Shown here one piece after another: positions 10,801-18,192 of a stretch of DNA of 64,000 bases (positions within the stretch are counted from its first letter, which is position 1; the number at the start of each line of letters is the position of its first letter). Position numbers and translations under genes: made by a program. A model generated the notes under the pieces. It had not been told where the DNA came from and did no database searches. It was given only the letters and a program-made list of their open reading frames with translations. This stretch comes from Sphingobium faniae (lineage in GTDB: Bacteria > Pseudomonadota > Alphaproteobacteria > Sphingomonadales > Sphingomonadaceae), in NCBI GenBank assembly GCA_900100475.1, contig FMTU01000012.1, positions 1-64,000 of the forward strand. The letters are read 5' to 3'.

Positions 10801-13800
10801 GACATCGACGCGAGTGGTTTTGGCGGCGAGGGATTGGCCTATTATGCGCCCAATGGCGCGAATGGCGGGACAGGCCGGGGCGGTGACGCCCGATTGCTGA
10901 TGACGGCGGGCAGCAATGGGCAGTTGCTGGCGGAAGGCGGCGTCACCGTCCAGGCTCTGGGCCATGGCGGACATGGCGGCCAGAATGATTTTAGCGATCA
11001 AGGCCCCGCCAGCGCTGGCGCGGGCGGCGGCGGCATGGGCGGCATGGTGGACGTGACGCTCGCTGGCGGCGTGTTCGCCGCGCCATCCCTGCTGGTGTCG
11101 GCGCAAGGCATGGGCGGCAACGGTGGCAGCGACGGCCATGGCGGCGCGGCGGGCGGCGGCATGGGGGGCACGGCCCGCTTTTCCTATCTGAACGAAGGCC
11201 ATGTGATTGGCGACGTCGCGGTCACGGCCGAAGGACAGGGCGGTCAGGGGGGCAGCAGCCGCGTCTTCATCGGTTATGACAGCAATTTCCTGCCGATCTA
11301 CGGCAATGGCGATGGCAGCGGCGGCGCGGGCGGGACAGGGGCAGGAGGCGATGCGGCCATGCTGGTCGATGTCGACCCATCCTTCGCCACGCTGGTCGTC
11401 AGCGCCGATGGCATCGGCGGTACGGGCGGCAACGGCTTGGGCGGTAGCGCTGGCGGTGCGGGGATCGGCGGTGTCGCGGCACTCGACCTTGCTTTTGGCG
11501 CGGTCACGGTGAGCGATGGCCTGCGGGTGACGGCCCATGGCATGGGCGGTTCGGGTGGCGCGGGCTATGCCGCCATCGGCGGGCGCGGCGGCGATGCCGC
11601 TGGCGGATCGGCGACCCTTGGCCTGACGGGCGCGGAGACCATGCTGGACGCAAGCAGCATCAGCGTACTGGCCGAGGCGCTGGGCGGCGCGGGCGGCGTG
11701 AGCGGGCAGGGCAGCGGCGTGGGTCTGGCCGGGGCCGATGGCGGTAATGCGACGGGTGGCAGCGCGTTGTTCAGCCTGAGCGCGGGCGCCACGGCCATCG
11801 CGGGCGAAGCGTTGCGGATCGGCGGCAATGCGACGGGCGGCGCGGGGGCGTCCGGCAATGCCGGAGCGGCTGGCGGCCGAGGTGGAGCGGGCGGCAACGC
11901 CAGCGCGGGGTCCGCGATTTTGCGGATCAACGGCGCGCATCTCAGCTTCGCGCCGGATTTCAGTATCACGGCGATCGGGCAGGGTGGAGCAGGCGGCAAT
12001 GGTGGCGCGGGCAGCGATGCGGGCCTGAGCGGCGGGTCGGGTGGTCGCGGCGGCGATGGCGCAGGCGGAACCGCTGGCTTCGATGCCGATAATGGCGGTT
12101 ATGCGCTGGGCGGTCTCAGCCTGCTGGCCGACGGATCGCAGGGACTGGGCGGAGCCGGTGGCAGCGGGCCGGGCGGCGCTTCGGCAGCGGGGGCGGCGGG
12201 CCTTGGCGCGGGTGGCGCGGCCAGCTTCGTCAATGGCGATGGAGGCACGTTGATGCCGGGCGCGCAGCGTCTGATCCGCGCGCTGACCATGAGCGCCAGC
12301 GGCGGCGCGACGGGAGGGCGCGTCACCTTCGCCGACAGCAGCACGGCGGCCAATGGCGGGGTGCGCGTCGATGGGCCGTTCGCGCTGGCCAGTCTGGGTG
12401 CGCCGGTGGCGGGCTTTTCCGGCATCGCCGTCAGCGCGGCCAACCGCGTGCAGATCGGAGGCAGTGCCGATTTCACCAGCGACGGGCCGCTTTCCTTTGC
12501 CTTTGCGGGAGCCGGCGGCCTGACAGCGGCAGGCGCGATGACCGGCACGTCCGGCATCGGCATGACGCTCAGCCATGACGGGCGTCCGGCAGGGAGCGAC
12601 AGCCTGTCTGCCGACAGCATCCTGTTCACCATGCCGGGCGATATCAGCCTGCTTTCCGCCGGATCGCTGCGCGCGGTCGATGGGCTGACGATCCTGAGTC
12701 AGGGTGGCACTATCCATCTGGCGAGCGGCAGCGTGCTGGATGCGGGCGGCGACCTGCGGCTCTATGCCCTGGGCAGCGTCTATGGCGCGGGGGCCAGCGT
12801 GCGGGCAGGCGGATCGGCAGCGATCGGTCTGGGCAGCGCGGGCGATATTCTGCTCGGCAGTCTGGTTTCCGGTGGGTTGCTGGATCAGGCCGACGCCAGC
12901 GGCAATGCGCTGGGCCTGGGAGGAATCGCGATTGGCGGTGATTTCGCCGCCAGCGAACTGTTGAGCATTGGCGCGGGCAGCGGGACGATATCCGCCGCCA
13001 ATGTGGTCATCGGGACATTGCAGGCGGACAGCCAGTCGCTCCATGCGACCAGTGGCGGGATACAGATCGGCGATGCCGGCATGACCGGGCTGTTGCGGCT
13101 TCGTGCGCTGAATGGCGCGGTGATGCTGACGGGGCAGGCGGCTGCCGGGATGATCGACATTTCCGCGAACGGGATCGCCAGCAATGGCATCCATGCGCTG
13201 AACGGCGATCTGCTGCTGCAATCGGGGGGCGACCTCATCGTGACGGATGCGAGGGCGGCGGGCGACATCATGTTGACGGCTGGCGCGGGGGCTCTGACCA
13301 TCGGCAATGCCGTGGCGGGTGGCGATCTGGTCTTGACCGGCACGGGCATCAATGCACAGCAGCTTGGCGCGGGCGGGCAGAGCCTGCTCGATGCCGGGAC
13401 GGGCATGTTGAGCGTGGCGGACATCACCTCGACCGGAGCGATCACGGCCAATGGAGGCATCGTCGGCCTGAGCGCGGGCGGAGCCATGACCATCGTGCAG
13501 GTCAACGCGACGGCAGGGACGTTGACGCTGAATGCGGGCGGCGATCTCAGCATCGCCGACGTCGCCGCCACCGGGGCGATGACGGTGAACGCGGGCGGGC
13601 TGGCCAGCCTGACCGGGACGCTCGACGCTTCGGCGATCAGCATCGGGTCGAGCGACATCGCGATTGGCGATGCGGCGCGGATCGGCAGCCTGAACCGCAC
13701 GACCGGCATCGCCTTTCAATCGGTGAATGGGCAGCAGCCCGCCTATGTGGGCGGCGGCGACGTGGCGGGGGCCTATAGCCTGTCGGCCGCCGAACTGGCG

Positions 13801-14712
13801 CGTGTCGCGGCGGGCAACATCACCATCGACGCACCGTCCCATGGAACGGGAACGCCCGACCTCGTGGTTCAGGATCTGACGCTGGGAACGGCCAATCTGG
13901 CGAGCGGCGGGGTGCTGGCCATCGGCACGGACGGACGCCTGCGGGTGCAGGGCGCGCTCCGGCTGACCGGGCGGTCGGACGGGGGTGGGCTGACCTTGTC
14001 GGCGGGACAGGCGCTGGAGATCGTCGCCGGTCCCGGCCTGATCGACATCAGCGATGCCAATGGCGTGCTGGCGGGCGTACTGACGCTGAACAGTCCCAGC
14101 ATCATCGTCGCGACCCTGGCGGCCATATCCGACGTGGCGGCGGCATCGACGCTCAATGACCGGGAATTGCGGCTGGCGCGGAATGATGGACTGGTCAGCG
14201 ATGAAGGCCTATTGCGGGCCGGGACCATCAGCGCCCATGTGAGCGAGGCCTTTTATATCCAGAATAGCGGTGTTTCGGATCTTTTCACCGACCGGCGCGG
14301 CTTTACCGCCCATGCGTTGCTGATCACATCGCAGGGAACAAGACCGCAAATCGCGATCAGCGGGCAACTGGCCCGGTCGACGGGCGGTTTTGCGACCGGG
14401 CTGGAGACGATCCCGCTGGTCGCGGTCGCTGGCGGATTTGCGCCGGGATCGAAGGTCAATGGCTGTCTGATCGGCGGCGCTTGCCTGAATATGGCGCTGG
14501 AGAGTCACGACAGTCTGGACGCGGTACTCGATCCGGCGACGGTGATGGAACGGATATTCCCCCTTTCGCAGATCGAACTGCGCGACATCGTGACGCAGGG
14601 CTATCCGCCGCTGATCGACGAGCCGGTGACGGGCGCGGGCAATGAGGATTTGTGGGAAAGCTGGTGCGGCGGTTCCGGTCAACCGGCTTGCGGCGAGGGC
14701 GACGCATCTTGA
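7852..14712 (+). CDS. Giant Gly-rich TpsA, filamentous haemagglutinin-like
   Basis: The roughly 2286-residue product begins with a signal peptide ending SHAQ, followed by the TPS secretion domain of haemagglutinin-type proteins (about 30-200; note YAPGGIIAGPNSVFNVG). Residues about 400-1480 are a degenerate Gly-rich repeat with units near 60-70 residues, expected to form a long beta-helix. The remainder is a less Gly-rich haemagglutinin-type beta-helix. Unusually for such an exoprotein it has Cys pairs: near residues 760-767, 906-909, 2204-2212 and 2270-2278. C-terminal Cys loops anchor some TpsA proteins (HMW1 type) in their TpsB, so surface retention is possible. ATG 7852 (or 7855) overlaps the tpsB stop. 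The role could be adhesion or a surface scaffold; its operon position beside cytochromes is noteworthy. Confidence 0.88.
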   Translation: MMNKLRSPVRLLRGCASVIALVAAWNAPSHAQTGFQGEPTVVNGFASFIPVDANTHIIAVESPETVINWRPSDTGGTGVIDFLPAGQIVEFANEVSGDYTVLNRILPVNGAGMSVSRVVALNGTVQSNIGGNIWFYAPGGIIAGPNSVFNVGSLVLTGNDIDTTGGLYGSNGEIRFRGAAGSNAAVEVRAGARINALETGSYVALVAPRVVQAGTVNVDGPVAYVGAEAADIRINGGLFDIAITAGTSDANGVVHSGTTTGPASGASDDWQRIYMVAVPKNNALTMLLSGNIGYAPAMSATSDGSGVVLSAGYDVAGGDIVRPGNGTAGADAGFSIGAGDWSSGLTGAATGDIAIRSGNSPAIHFLGNVVLSAEQGINLRADPLGAILADGDMNLTAGSRAVGGRIDLLTFGSGSGGTATHGQISIAGNLALNVDGYGDAGSLPPLIGENGSGGTINLIATGGLIEAASLTASALGYGGSGSDRSGDAMGGAITLSALTGAGTGGAEGGTLRFGSTMLDASADMGFQFSPSVDGGNATGGNIALTSSAGALDLGTVSLSARAAGGDSGTGLAGSATGGNISIALSGGTHQWTDLSADISAMAGYAGDGGRYGGTAAGATGIDIDVGATGSLLVNGGVSLYADASGAGGQPSGAIVRGGRIAIDAHDGGSFTIAQGLFATAAARSSSIDSIASPTLAMPDATGGTISIGAAGGSFSAAGLYVDAEGAAGYAPGAAGNGTGGSVSLFASASGGQRGSFTLTGCASYFCDVAADGYGGDGINGGGTGTGGTILLHAGDADFSALGELTLHAGGMGGWTAFGAQAGRSGDGQGGSVTVESRLGTGAMRFGNLTLSASGRSASSGEDMSFNEGDGGNGAGGAVNVAVLGGSLTADRVDVQAFGSGGAAGVSCPDCAVGGAMPFQAGNGLGGSAGFLISGGTATIGALTIGAVGSGGAADGAGVALTGAGQGGTARLESRGGALQVGTLDIDASGFGGEGLAYYAPNGANGGTGRGGDARLLMTAGSNGQLLAEGGVTVQALGHGGHGGQNDFSDQGPASAGAGGGGMGGMVDVTLAGGVFAAPSLLVSAQGMGGNGGSDGHGGAAGGGMGGTARFSYLNEGHVIGDVAVTAEGQGGQGGSSRVFIGYDSNFLPIYGNGDGSGGAGGTGAGGDAAMLVDVDPSFATLVVSADGIGGTGGNGLGGSAGGAGIGGVAALDLAFGAVTVSDGLRVTAHGMGGSGGAGYAAIGGRGGDAAGGSATLGLTGAETMLDASSISVLAEALGGAGGVSGQGSGVGLAGADGGNATGGSALFSLSAGATAIAGEALRIGGNATGGAGASGNAGAAGGRGGAGGNASAGSAILRINGAHLSFAPDFSITAIGQGGAGGNGGAGSDAGLSGGSGGRGGDGAGGTAGFDADNGGYALGGLSLLADGSQGLGGAGGSGPGGASAAGAAGLGAGGAASFVNGDGGTLMPGAQRLIRALTMSASGGATGGRVTFADSSTAANGGVRVDGPFALASLGAPVAGFSGIAVSAANRVQIGGSADFTSDGPLSFAFAGAGGLTAAGAMTGTSGIGMTLSHDGRPAGSDSLSADSILFTMPGDISLLSAGSLRAVDGLTILSQGGTIHLASGSVLDAGGDLRLYALGSVYGAGASVRAGGSAAIGLGSAGDILLGSLVSGGLLDQADASGNALGLGGIAIGGDFAASELLSIGAGSGTISAANVVIGTLQADSQSLHATSGGIQIGDAGMTGLLRLRALNGAVMLTGQAAAGMIDISANGIASNGIHALNGDLLLQSGGDLIVTDARAAGDIMLTAGAGALTIGNAVAGGDLVLTGTGINAQQLGAGGQSLLDAGTGMLSVADITSTGAITANGGIVGLSAGGAMTIVQVNATAGTLTLNAGGDLSIADVAATGAMTVNAGGLASLTGTLDASAISIGSSDIAIGDAARIGSLNRTTGIAFQSVNGQQPAYVGGGDVAGAYSLSAAELARVAAGNITIDAPSHGTGTPDLVVQDLTLGTANLASGGVLAIGTDGRLRVQGALRLTGRSDGGGLTLSAGQALEIVAGPGLIDISDANGVLAGVLTLNSPSIIVATLAAISDVAAASTLNDRELRLARNDGLVSDEGLLRAGTISAHVSEAFYIQNSGVSDLFTDRRGFTAHALLITSQGTRPQIAISGQLARSTGGFATGLETIPLVAVAGGFAPGSKVNGCLIGGACLNMALESHDSLDAVLDPATVMERIFPLSQIELRDIVTQGYPPLIDEPVTGAGNEDLWESWCGGSGQPACGEGDAS
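9031..12250 (+). repeat. Degenerate Gly-rich protein repeat region within tpsA
   Basis: The translated sequence repeats a loose unit of about 60-70 residues: a beta segment, a run such as GxGGxGGxxG, then GGxA/GGxI leading into the next strand. Conservation is at protein level; nucleotide identity between units is low, so this is an old repeat rather than a recent tandem array. Confidence 0.7.
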
Positions 14713-14824
14713 GGACATCCGAAAAGCGGGGTTGAACAATGGGTTGAACCCGTAGAGAGAAGAGACGGTTCGACGCCGGGGGAATGAAGGCGTCTGAATC
14801 GACGGGCGCGGGGGAGCGTGACGG

Positions 14825-16216
14825 ATGGGGGGCGGCAAGGACAAGGTGAACGGCAGGTCCGTGGCGGGCATGGCGCTGGGCGTCATGCTGATGGCGGCGC
14901 TGTTGCTGTACGGCCTGCCGGGCAAAGGGCCGGACGCGGCGGATGCGGCTTCGACGGGCCGGACCTATGTGGGCGTGGCGTCCTGTGCCGGGTCCACCTG
15001 TCATGGCCGGATGGAAGCTGACGGGAAGGTCGTTCGCCAGGACGAACTGATGCGCTGGCAGGAGCCTTCGACTCCGGGCGGCGCGCATAGCCGGGCCTTC
15101 GCCGTGCTGAACGGCATGCGCGGGCGGCAGATCGCGGCGACGCTGGGGCTGGGCGATCCGGCTTCGGCGCCCGCATGCCTCGGATGCCATTCGACACCGG
15201 CTGCGGCGCGGGGCGCGCGTTTTCTGGCGCAGGATGGCGTGGGCTGCGAAGCCTGCCACGGCCCCGCGAGCGGCTGGATTGCGTCGCATTATGCCGTGGG
15301 GGCGAGCCATGCCGTCAATGTCGCGGCGGGGATGACGCCGCTGGATCGGCCGCAGGCGCGCGCGTCGGTCTGTCTCGACTGTCATTTCGGCAGTGCGCGG
15401 GACGGGCAGTTCGTCACTCACCGGATCATGGCGGCGGGGCATCCACGCATTTCCTTCGAACTGGACCTCTTCTCCTCGATGCAGGCGCATCATGATGAGG
15501 ATGCCGATTACGCCGCGCGCAAAGGGCGGACCGACAGCCTGAAGCTCTGGGCCGTGGGGCAGGCGATGGCGGTGGAGCGGGCGCTGACCCTCTATGCCGG
15601 GGCGAAGGGGACGGAAGGGACTTTTCCCGAATTTTATTTCTTCGACTGCCAGAGCTGCCATCGCCGCATCTACGATCAGGCGGAACGCAGCAAGACATGG
15701 GAAACCAATCCGGGGCGACCGATCCCGGCGGGAATGCCGCCTTTCAATGATGAGAATATGATCCTGCTTTCGGCGGCGGCGCGGGTGGCCGCTCCGGGGC
15801 TGGCGGGCCGGTTCGACGCCGACAGCCGGGCTTTCCACGCGGCGATCGCCCGGGACCGGCCCGCAGCGGTCGCGGCGGCGGGCAAGCTGGCGGGGAGTGC
15901 GCGGGCGCTGGCCGACGCCTTTGCCGCAGGCGGAATGCAGGGGGACATGGCCTTCGCCATTGTGCGCGAGATCGCGGGGAGCGCCATAGCGCCGCGCTTC
16001 ACCGACTATGAAGGATCGGTGCAGGCGGTGATGGCGGTCGACACGCTGCTCAATGGTCTGGTCAGGTCGGGGCGTGTGACCGTGGGCGCGGCGGCGGGCA
16101 TTCGGGCCGACGTCAATCGCGCCTATGCGGCGGTCAAGGACCCCAATGGCTATCGGCCCGGCGATTTCCGTTCGGCGCTGGGCAGCGCGGCGCGCAGCAT
16201 CGGAGCGCTCCAATGA
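14825..16216 (+). CDS. Exported five-haem cytochrome c (C554-like)
   Basis: The 463-residue product has an N-terminal membrane anchor or signal (about 14-34), then haem-binding motifs at Cys118 (CLGCH), Cys141 (CEACH), Cys183 (CLDCH) and Cys275 (CQSCH). A fifth, atypical site is CAGSTCH at 54-60, which has four residues between the cysteines. The arrangement recalls cytochrome c554 and related multihaem proteins. The C-terminal 150 residues are helical and haem-free. Start is the ATG at 14825 behind GGGGGAGCG. It lies 112 nt after tpsA and overlaps the following lipoprotein gene by 4 nt. Expected to carry electrons in the periplasm or on the outer membrane; donor and acceptor are unknown. Confidence 0.88.
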   Translation: MGGGKDKVNGRSVAGMALGVMLMAALLLYGLPGKGPDAADAASTGRTYVGVASCAGSTCHGRMEADGKVVRQDELMRWQEPSTPGGAHSRAFAVLNGMRGRQIAATLGLGDPASAPACLGCHSTPAAARGARFLAQDGVGCEACHGPASGWIASHYAVGASHAVNVAAGMTPLDRPQARASVCLDCHFGSARDGQFVTHRIMAAGHPRISFELDLFSSMQAHHDEDADYAARKGRTDSLKLWAVGQAMAVERALTLYAGAKGTEGTFPEFYFFDCQSCHRRIYDQAERSKTWETNPGRPIPAGMPPFNDENMILLSAAARVAAPGLAGRFDADSRAFHAAIARDRPAAVAAAGKLAGSARALADAFAAGGMQGDMAFAIVREIAGSAIAPRFTDYEGSVQAVMAVDTLLNGLVRSGRVTVGAAAGIRADVNRAYAAVKDPNGYRPGDFRSALGSAARSIGALQ

Positions 16217-18189
16217 AGGGGCGGCATCGCCGGCTGAGCGCGCTGACGGCAAGCGCGGCGCTGATCCTTTCTTCCTGCGGCGGCGGTGGCGGCGGAGACG
16301 AAGGGGGCAGCGGCGGCACGCCGACGCCTGTCCCGACACCAACGCCGACCAGTTCTTACGCCGCGCCCGCGCCGGAATCGCTGAGCGTCGCGGATGTGGA
16401 AACGGTGGTCGCCCATGCGGCGGCGGAGGCGCGCGCCCGGAACCTGCCCGCTGTTATCGCCGTGACGGATCGGGTGGGCAATGTGCTGGCGGTGTTCCGC
16501 ATGACCGGCGCGCAGGCGAATGCGACTACCAGCGGCGCGCCCAATGGCGATCATATCGACGCGCAGAATTTGACGGTTCCCGCCGAAGCCGGGGCCATCG
16601 CCAAGGCGATTACCGGCGCTTATCTGTCGAGCGGCGGCAATGCCTTTTCGACGCGCACGGCGAGCATGATCGTGCAGCCGCATTTCCCGCCCGCGCCGAC
16701 CACGGCAGGATTGGAGAGCGGGCCGCTGTTCGGGGTGCAGTTCAGCCAGTTGCCCTGTTCGGACCTTGCCGCGCGATTCCTTTCATCGGGCAGCCAGGCG
16801 ATGATCGGGCCGAAGCGCTCGCCGCTGGGGCTGGCGGCCGATCCGGGCGGCTTTCCGCTCTATAAAAATGGGGTGGTGGTCGGCGGTATCGGCGTGATGG
16901 CGGACGGCATTTATGGTTCCGATCCCAATGTCCTCGATGAGGATGATGATCCGGAGGAATATATCGCGCTGGCCGGAACTCTGGGGTTCGAGGCGCCCGA
17001 AAATATTCGCGCCAGCCGCATCCCGGTGGACGGCACTTTCCTGCGCTATTCCGACGCGGCCTATTCAGGGCTGATGGCGACCGGCGCGGCGAGTTTTGCG
17101 GCGATCAATGGCGGCGTGGGCGCTCTGGTTCCCGTGCGCGGCTATTATGGCGACCCCGCGCCCATGGTCCTTGCGGGCGCCGTCTATGGCAGCGAAGCGT
17201 CCGGCGTGCGCCGGGCGAAGACTGGCGAATTTTCCAGGTCCGACGCTTTCGTCCTGACAGATGGGTCGGGGCGTAACCGTTTTCCGATCCGCGCGGGGAC
17301 CGATGGGGGCGACGTGGCGCAACCGCTCAGCACCGCCGAAGCAACCGCGATTCTGGAAGAAGCCTTTACCGTCATGAGTCGGGCGCGGGCGCAGATCCGT
17401 CAGCCGCTGGACAGCCGGGCGCAGGTGACGATCAGCGTGGTCGATACGCGGGGGCAGGCCCTGGGTATCGTCCGGTCCCCCGACGCGCCGATCTTCGGTA
17501 CGGATGTCAGCTTGCAAAAGGCACGGACGGCGGCCTTTTTCTCCGGCCGCCATGCGGCGTCCGACCTGTTGGCGAGCAGCAGCGCGGATGTGGCGGGCTT
17601 TGTCGGCAAGGCGCGGGCATTCCTCAACGATCCTGCGGCGCTGACCGGCAAATATGCCTTTACCGACCGCGCCAATGGCAATCTATCGCGGCCCTATTTC
17701 CCCGATGGCGAGGTGGGGCGGCCCAATGGGCCTTTCTCGCGGCCGATCGCGCAGTTCAATCCCTTCTCGACCGGCCTGCAATCGGCGCTGGTGGTAGGCG
17801 ATCTCGCCGCGCATCTCGGCTTTGTGACGGGTGCCAGCGCGACCGACACGCCGCAGCGCTGTTCGGCAGTGCCGACCGTTTCGGGACAGAACCGGGTGCA
17901 GAACGGCATCCAGATCTTCCCCGGATCGGTGCCCATTTATCGCGGCGATGTGTTGGTGGGCGGGATCGGCGTGTCGGGCGACGGCATTGATCAGGATGAC
18001 ATGATCAGCTTCCTTGGCCTCGATCATGCCGGTACGCGCGTCGGCGGCTTTGGCAATGCGCCGGCGGCGATGCGGGCGGACCGGATCGCCGTCGACCTTG
18101 GCAAGACGACCGTTCGGCTGCGCTATGTGAACTGCCCCTTTGCGCCGTTTCTGGACACAAGCGCGCAAAATGTCTGCAAGGGGCTGTAG
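16213..18189 (+). CDS. Lipoprotein with two GlcG/HbpS-like domains
   Basis: The 658-residue product carries a lipoprotein signal with lipobox LSSC (Cys near residue 23) followed by a Gly run and a Pro/Thr linker. Two copies of a GlcG/HbpS-like (DUF336) domain are visible: the first spans about 55-290, the second about 375-640. Each holds the AVTD/SVVD strand, and each has the GGIGV motif (VVVGGIGV and VLVGGIGV) after an insertion of about 100 residues. HbpS of Streptomyces binds haem outside the cell; GlcG proteins have unclear roles. The gene overlaps the five-haem cytochrome gene by 4 nt and the barrel gene starts 3 nt later. A haem-binding or haem-sensing envelope role is inferred from context. 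Confidence 0.8.
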   Translation: MKGRHRRLSALTASAALILSSCGGGGGGDEGGSGGTPTPVPTPTPTSSYAAPAPESLSVADVETVVAHAAAEARARNLPAVIAVTDRVGNVLAVFRMTGAQANATTSGAPNGDHIDAQNLTVPAEAGAIAKAITGAYLSSGGNAFSTRTASMIVQPHFPPAPTTAGLESGPLFGVQFSQLPCSDLAARFLSSGSQAMIGPKRSPLGLAADPGGFPLYKNGVVVGGIGVMADGIYGSDPNVLDEDDDPEEYIALAGTLGFEAPENIRASRIPVDGTFLRYSDAAYSGLMATGAASFAAINGGVGALVPVRGYYGDPAPMVLAGAVYGSEASGVRRAKTGEFSRSDAFVLTDGSGRNRFPIRAGTDGGDVAQPLSTAEATAILEEAFTVMSRARAQIRQPLDSRAQVTISVVDTRGQALGIVRSPDAPIFGTDVSLQKARTAAFFSGRHAASDLLASSSADVAGFVGKARAFLNDPAALTGKYAFTDRANGNLSRPYFPDGEVGRPNGPFSRPIAQFNPFSTGLQSALVVGDLAAHLGFVTGASATDTPQRCSAVPTVSGQNRVQNGIQIFPGSVPIYRGDVLVGGIGVSGDGIDQDDMISFLGLDHAGTRVGGFGNAPAAMRADRIAVDLGKTTVRLRYVNCPFAPFLDTSAQNVCKGL

Positions 18190-18192
18190 CCG

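Noticed and set aside
9031..12250. Possible CRISPR or DNA tandem array
   Set aside because: Repeats are seen only at protein level; nucleotide units vary and there are no constant repeats with unique spacers.
10696..13842. Long minus-strand open frame (1048 codons) opposite tpsA
   Set aside because: It mirrors the codon bias of the high-GC plus-strand gene and its product is Arg/Ala-rich with no domain. The plus-strand frame has a TPS domain, signal peptide and coupling to tpsB.
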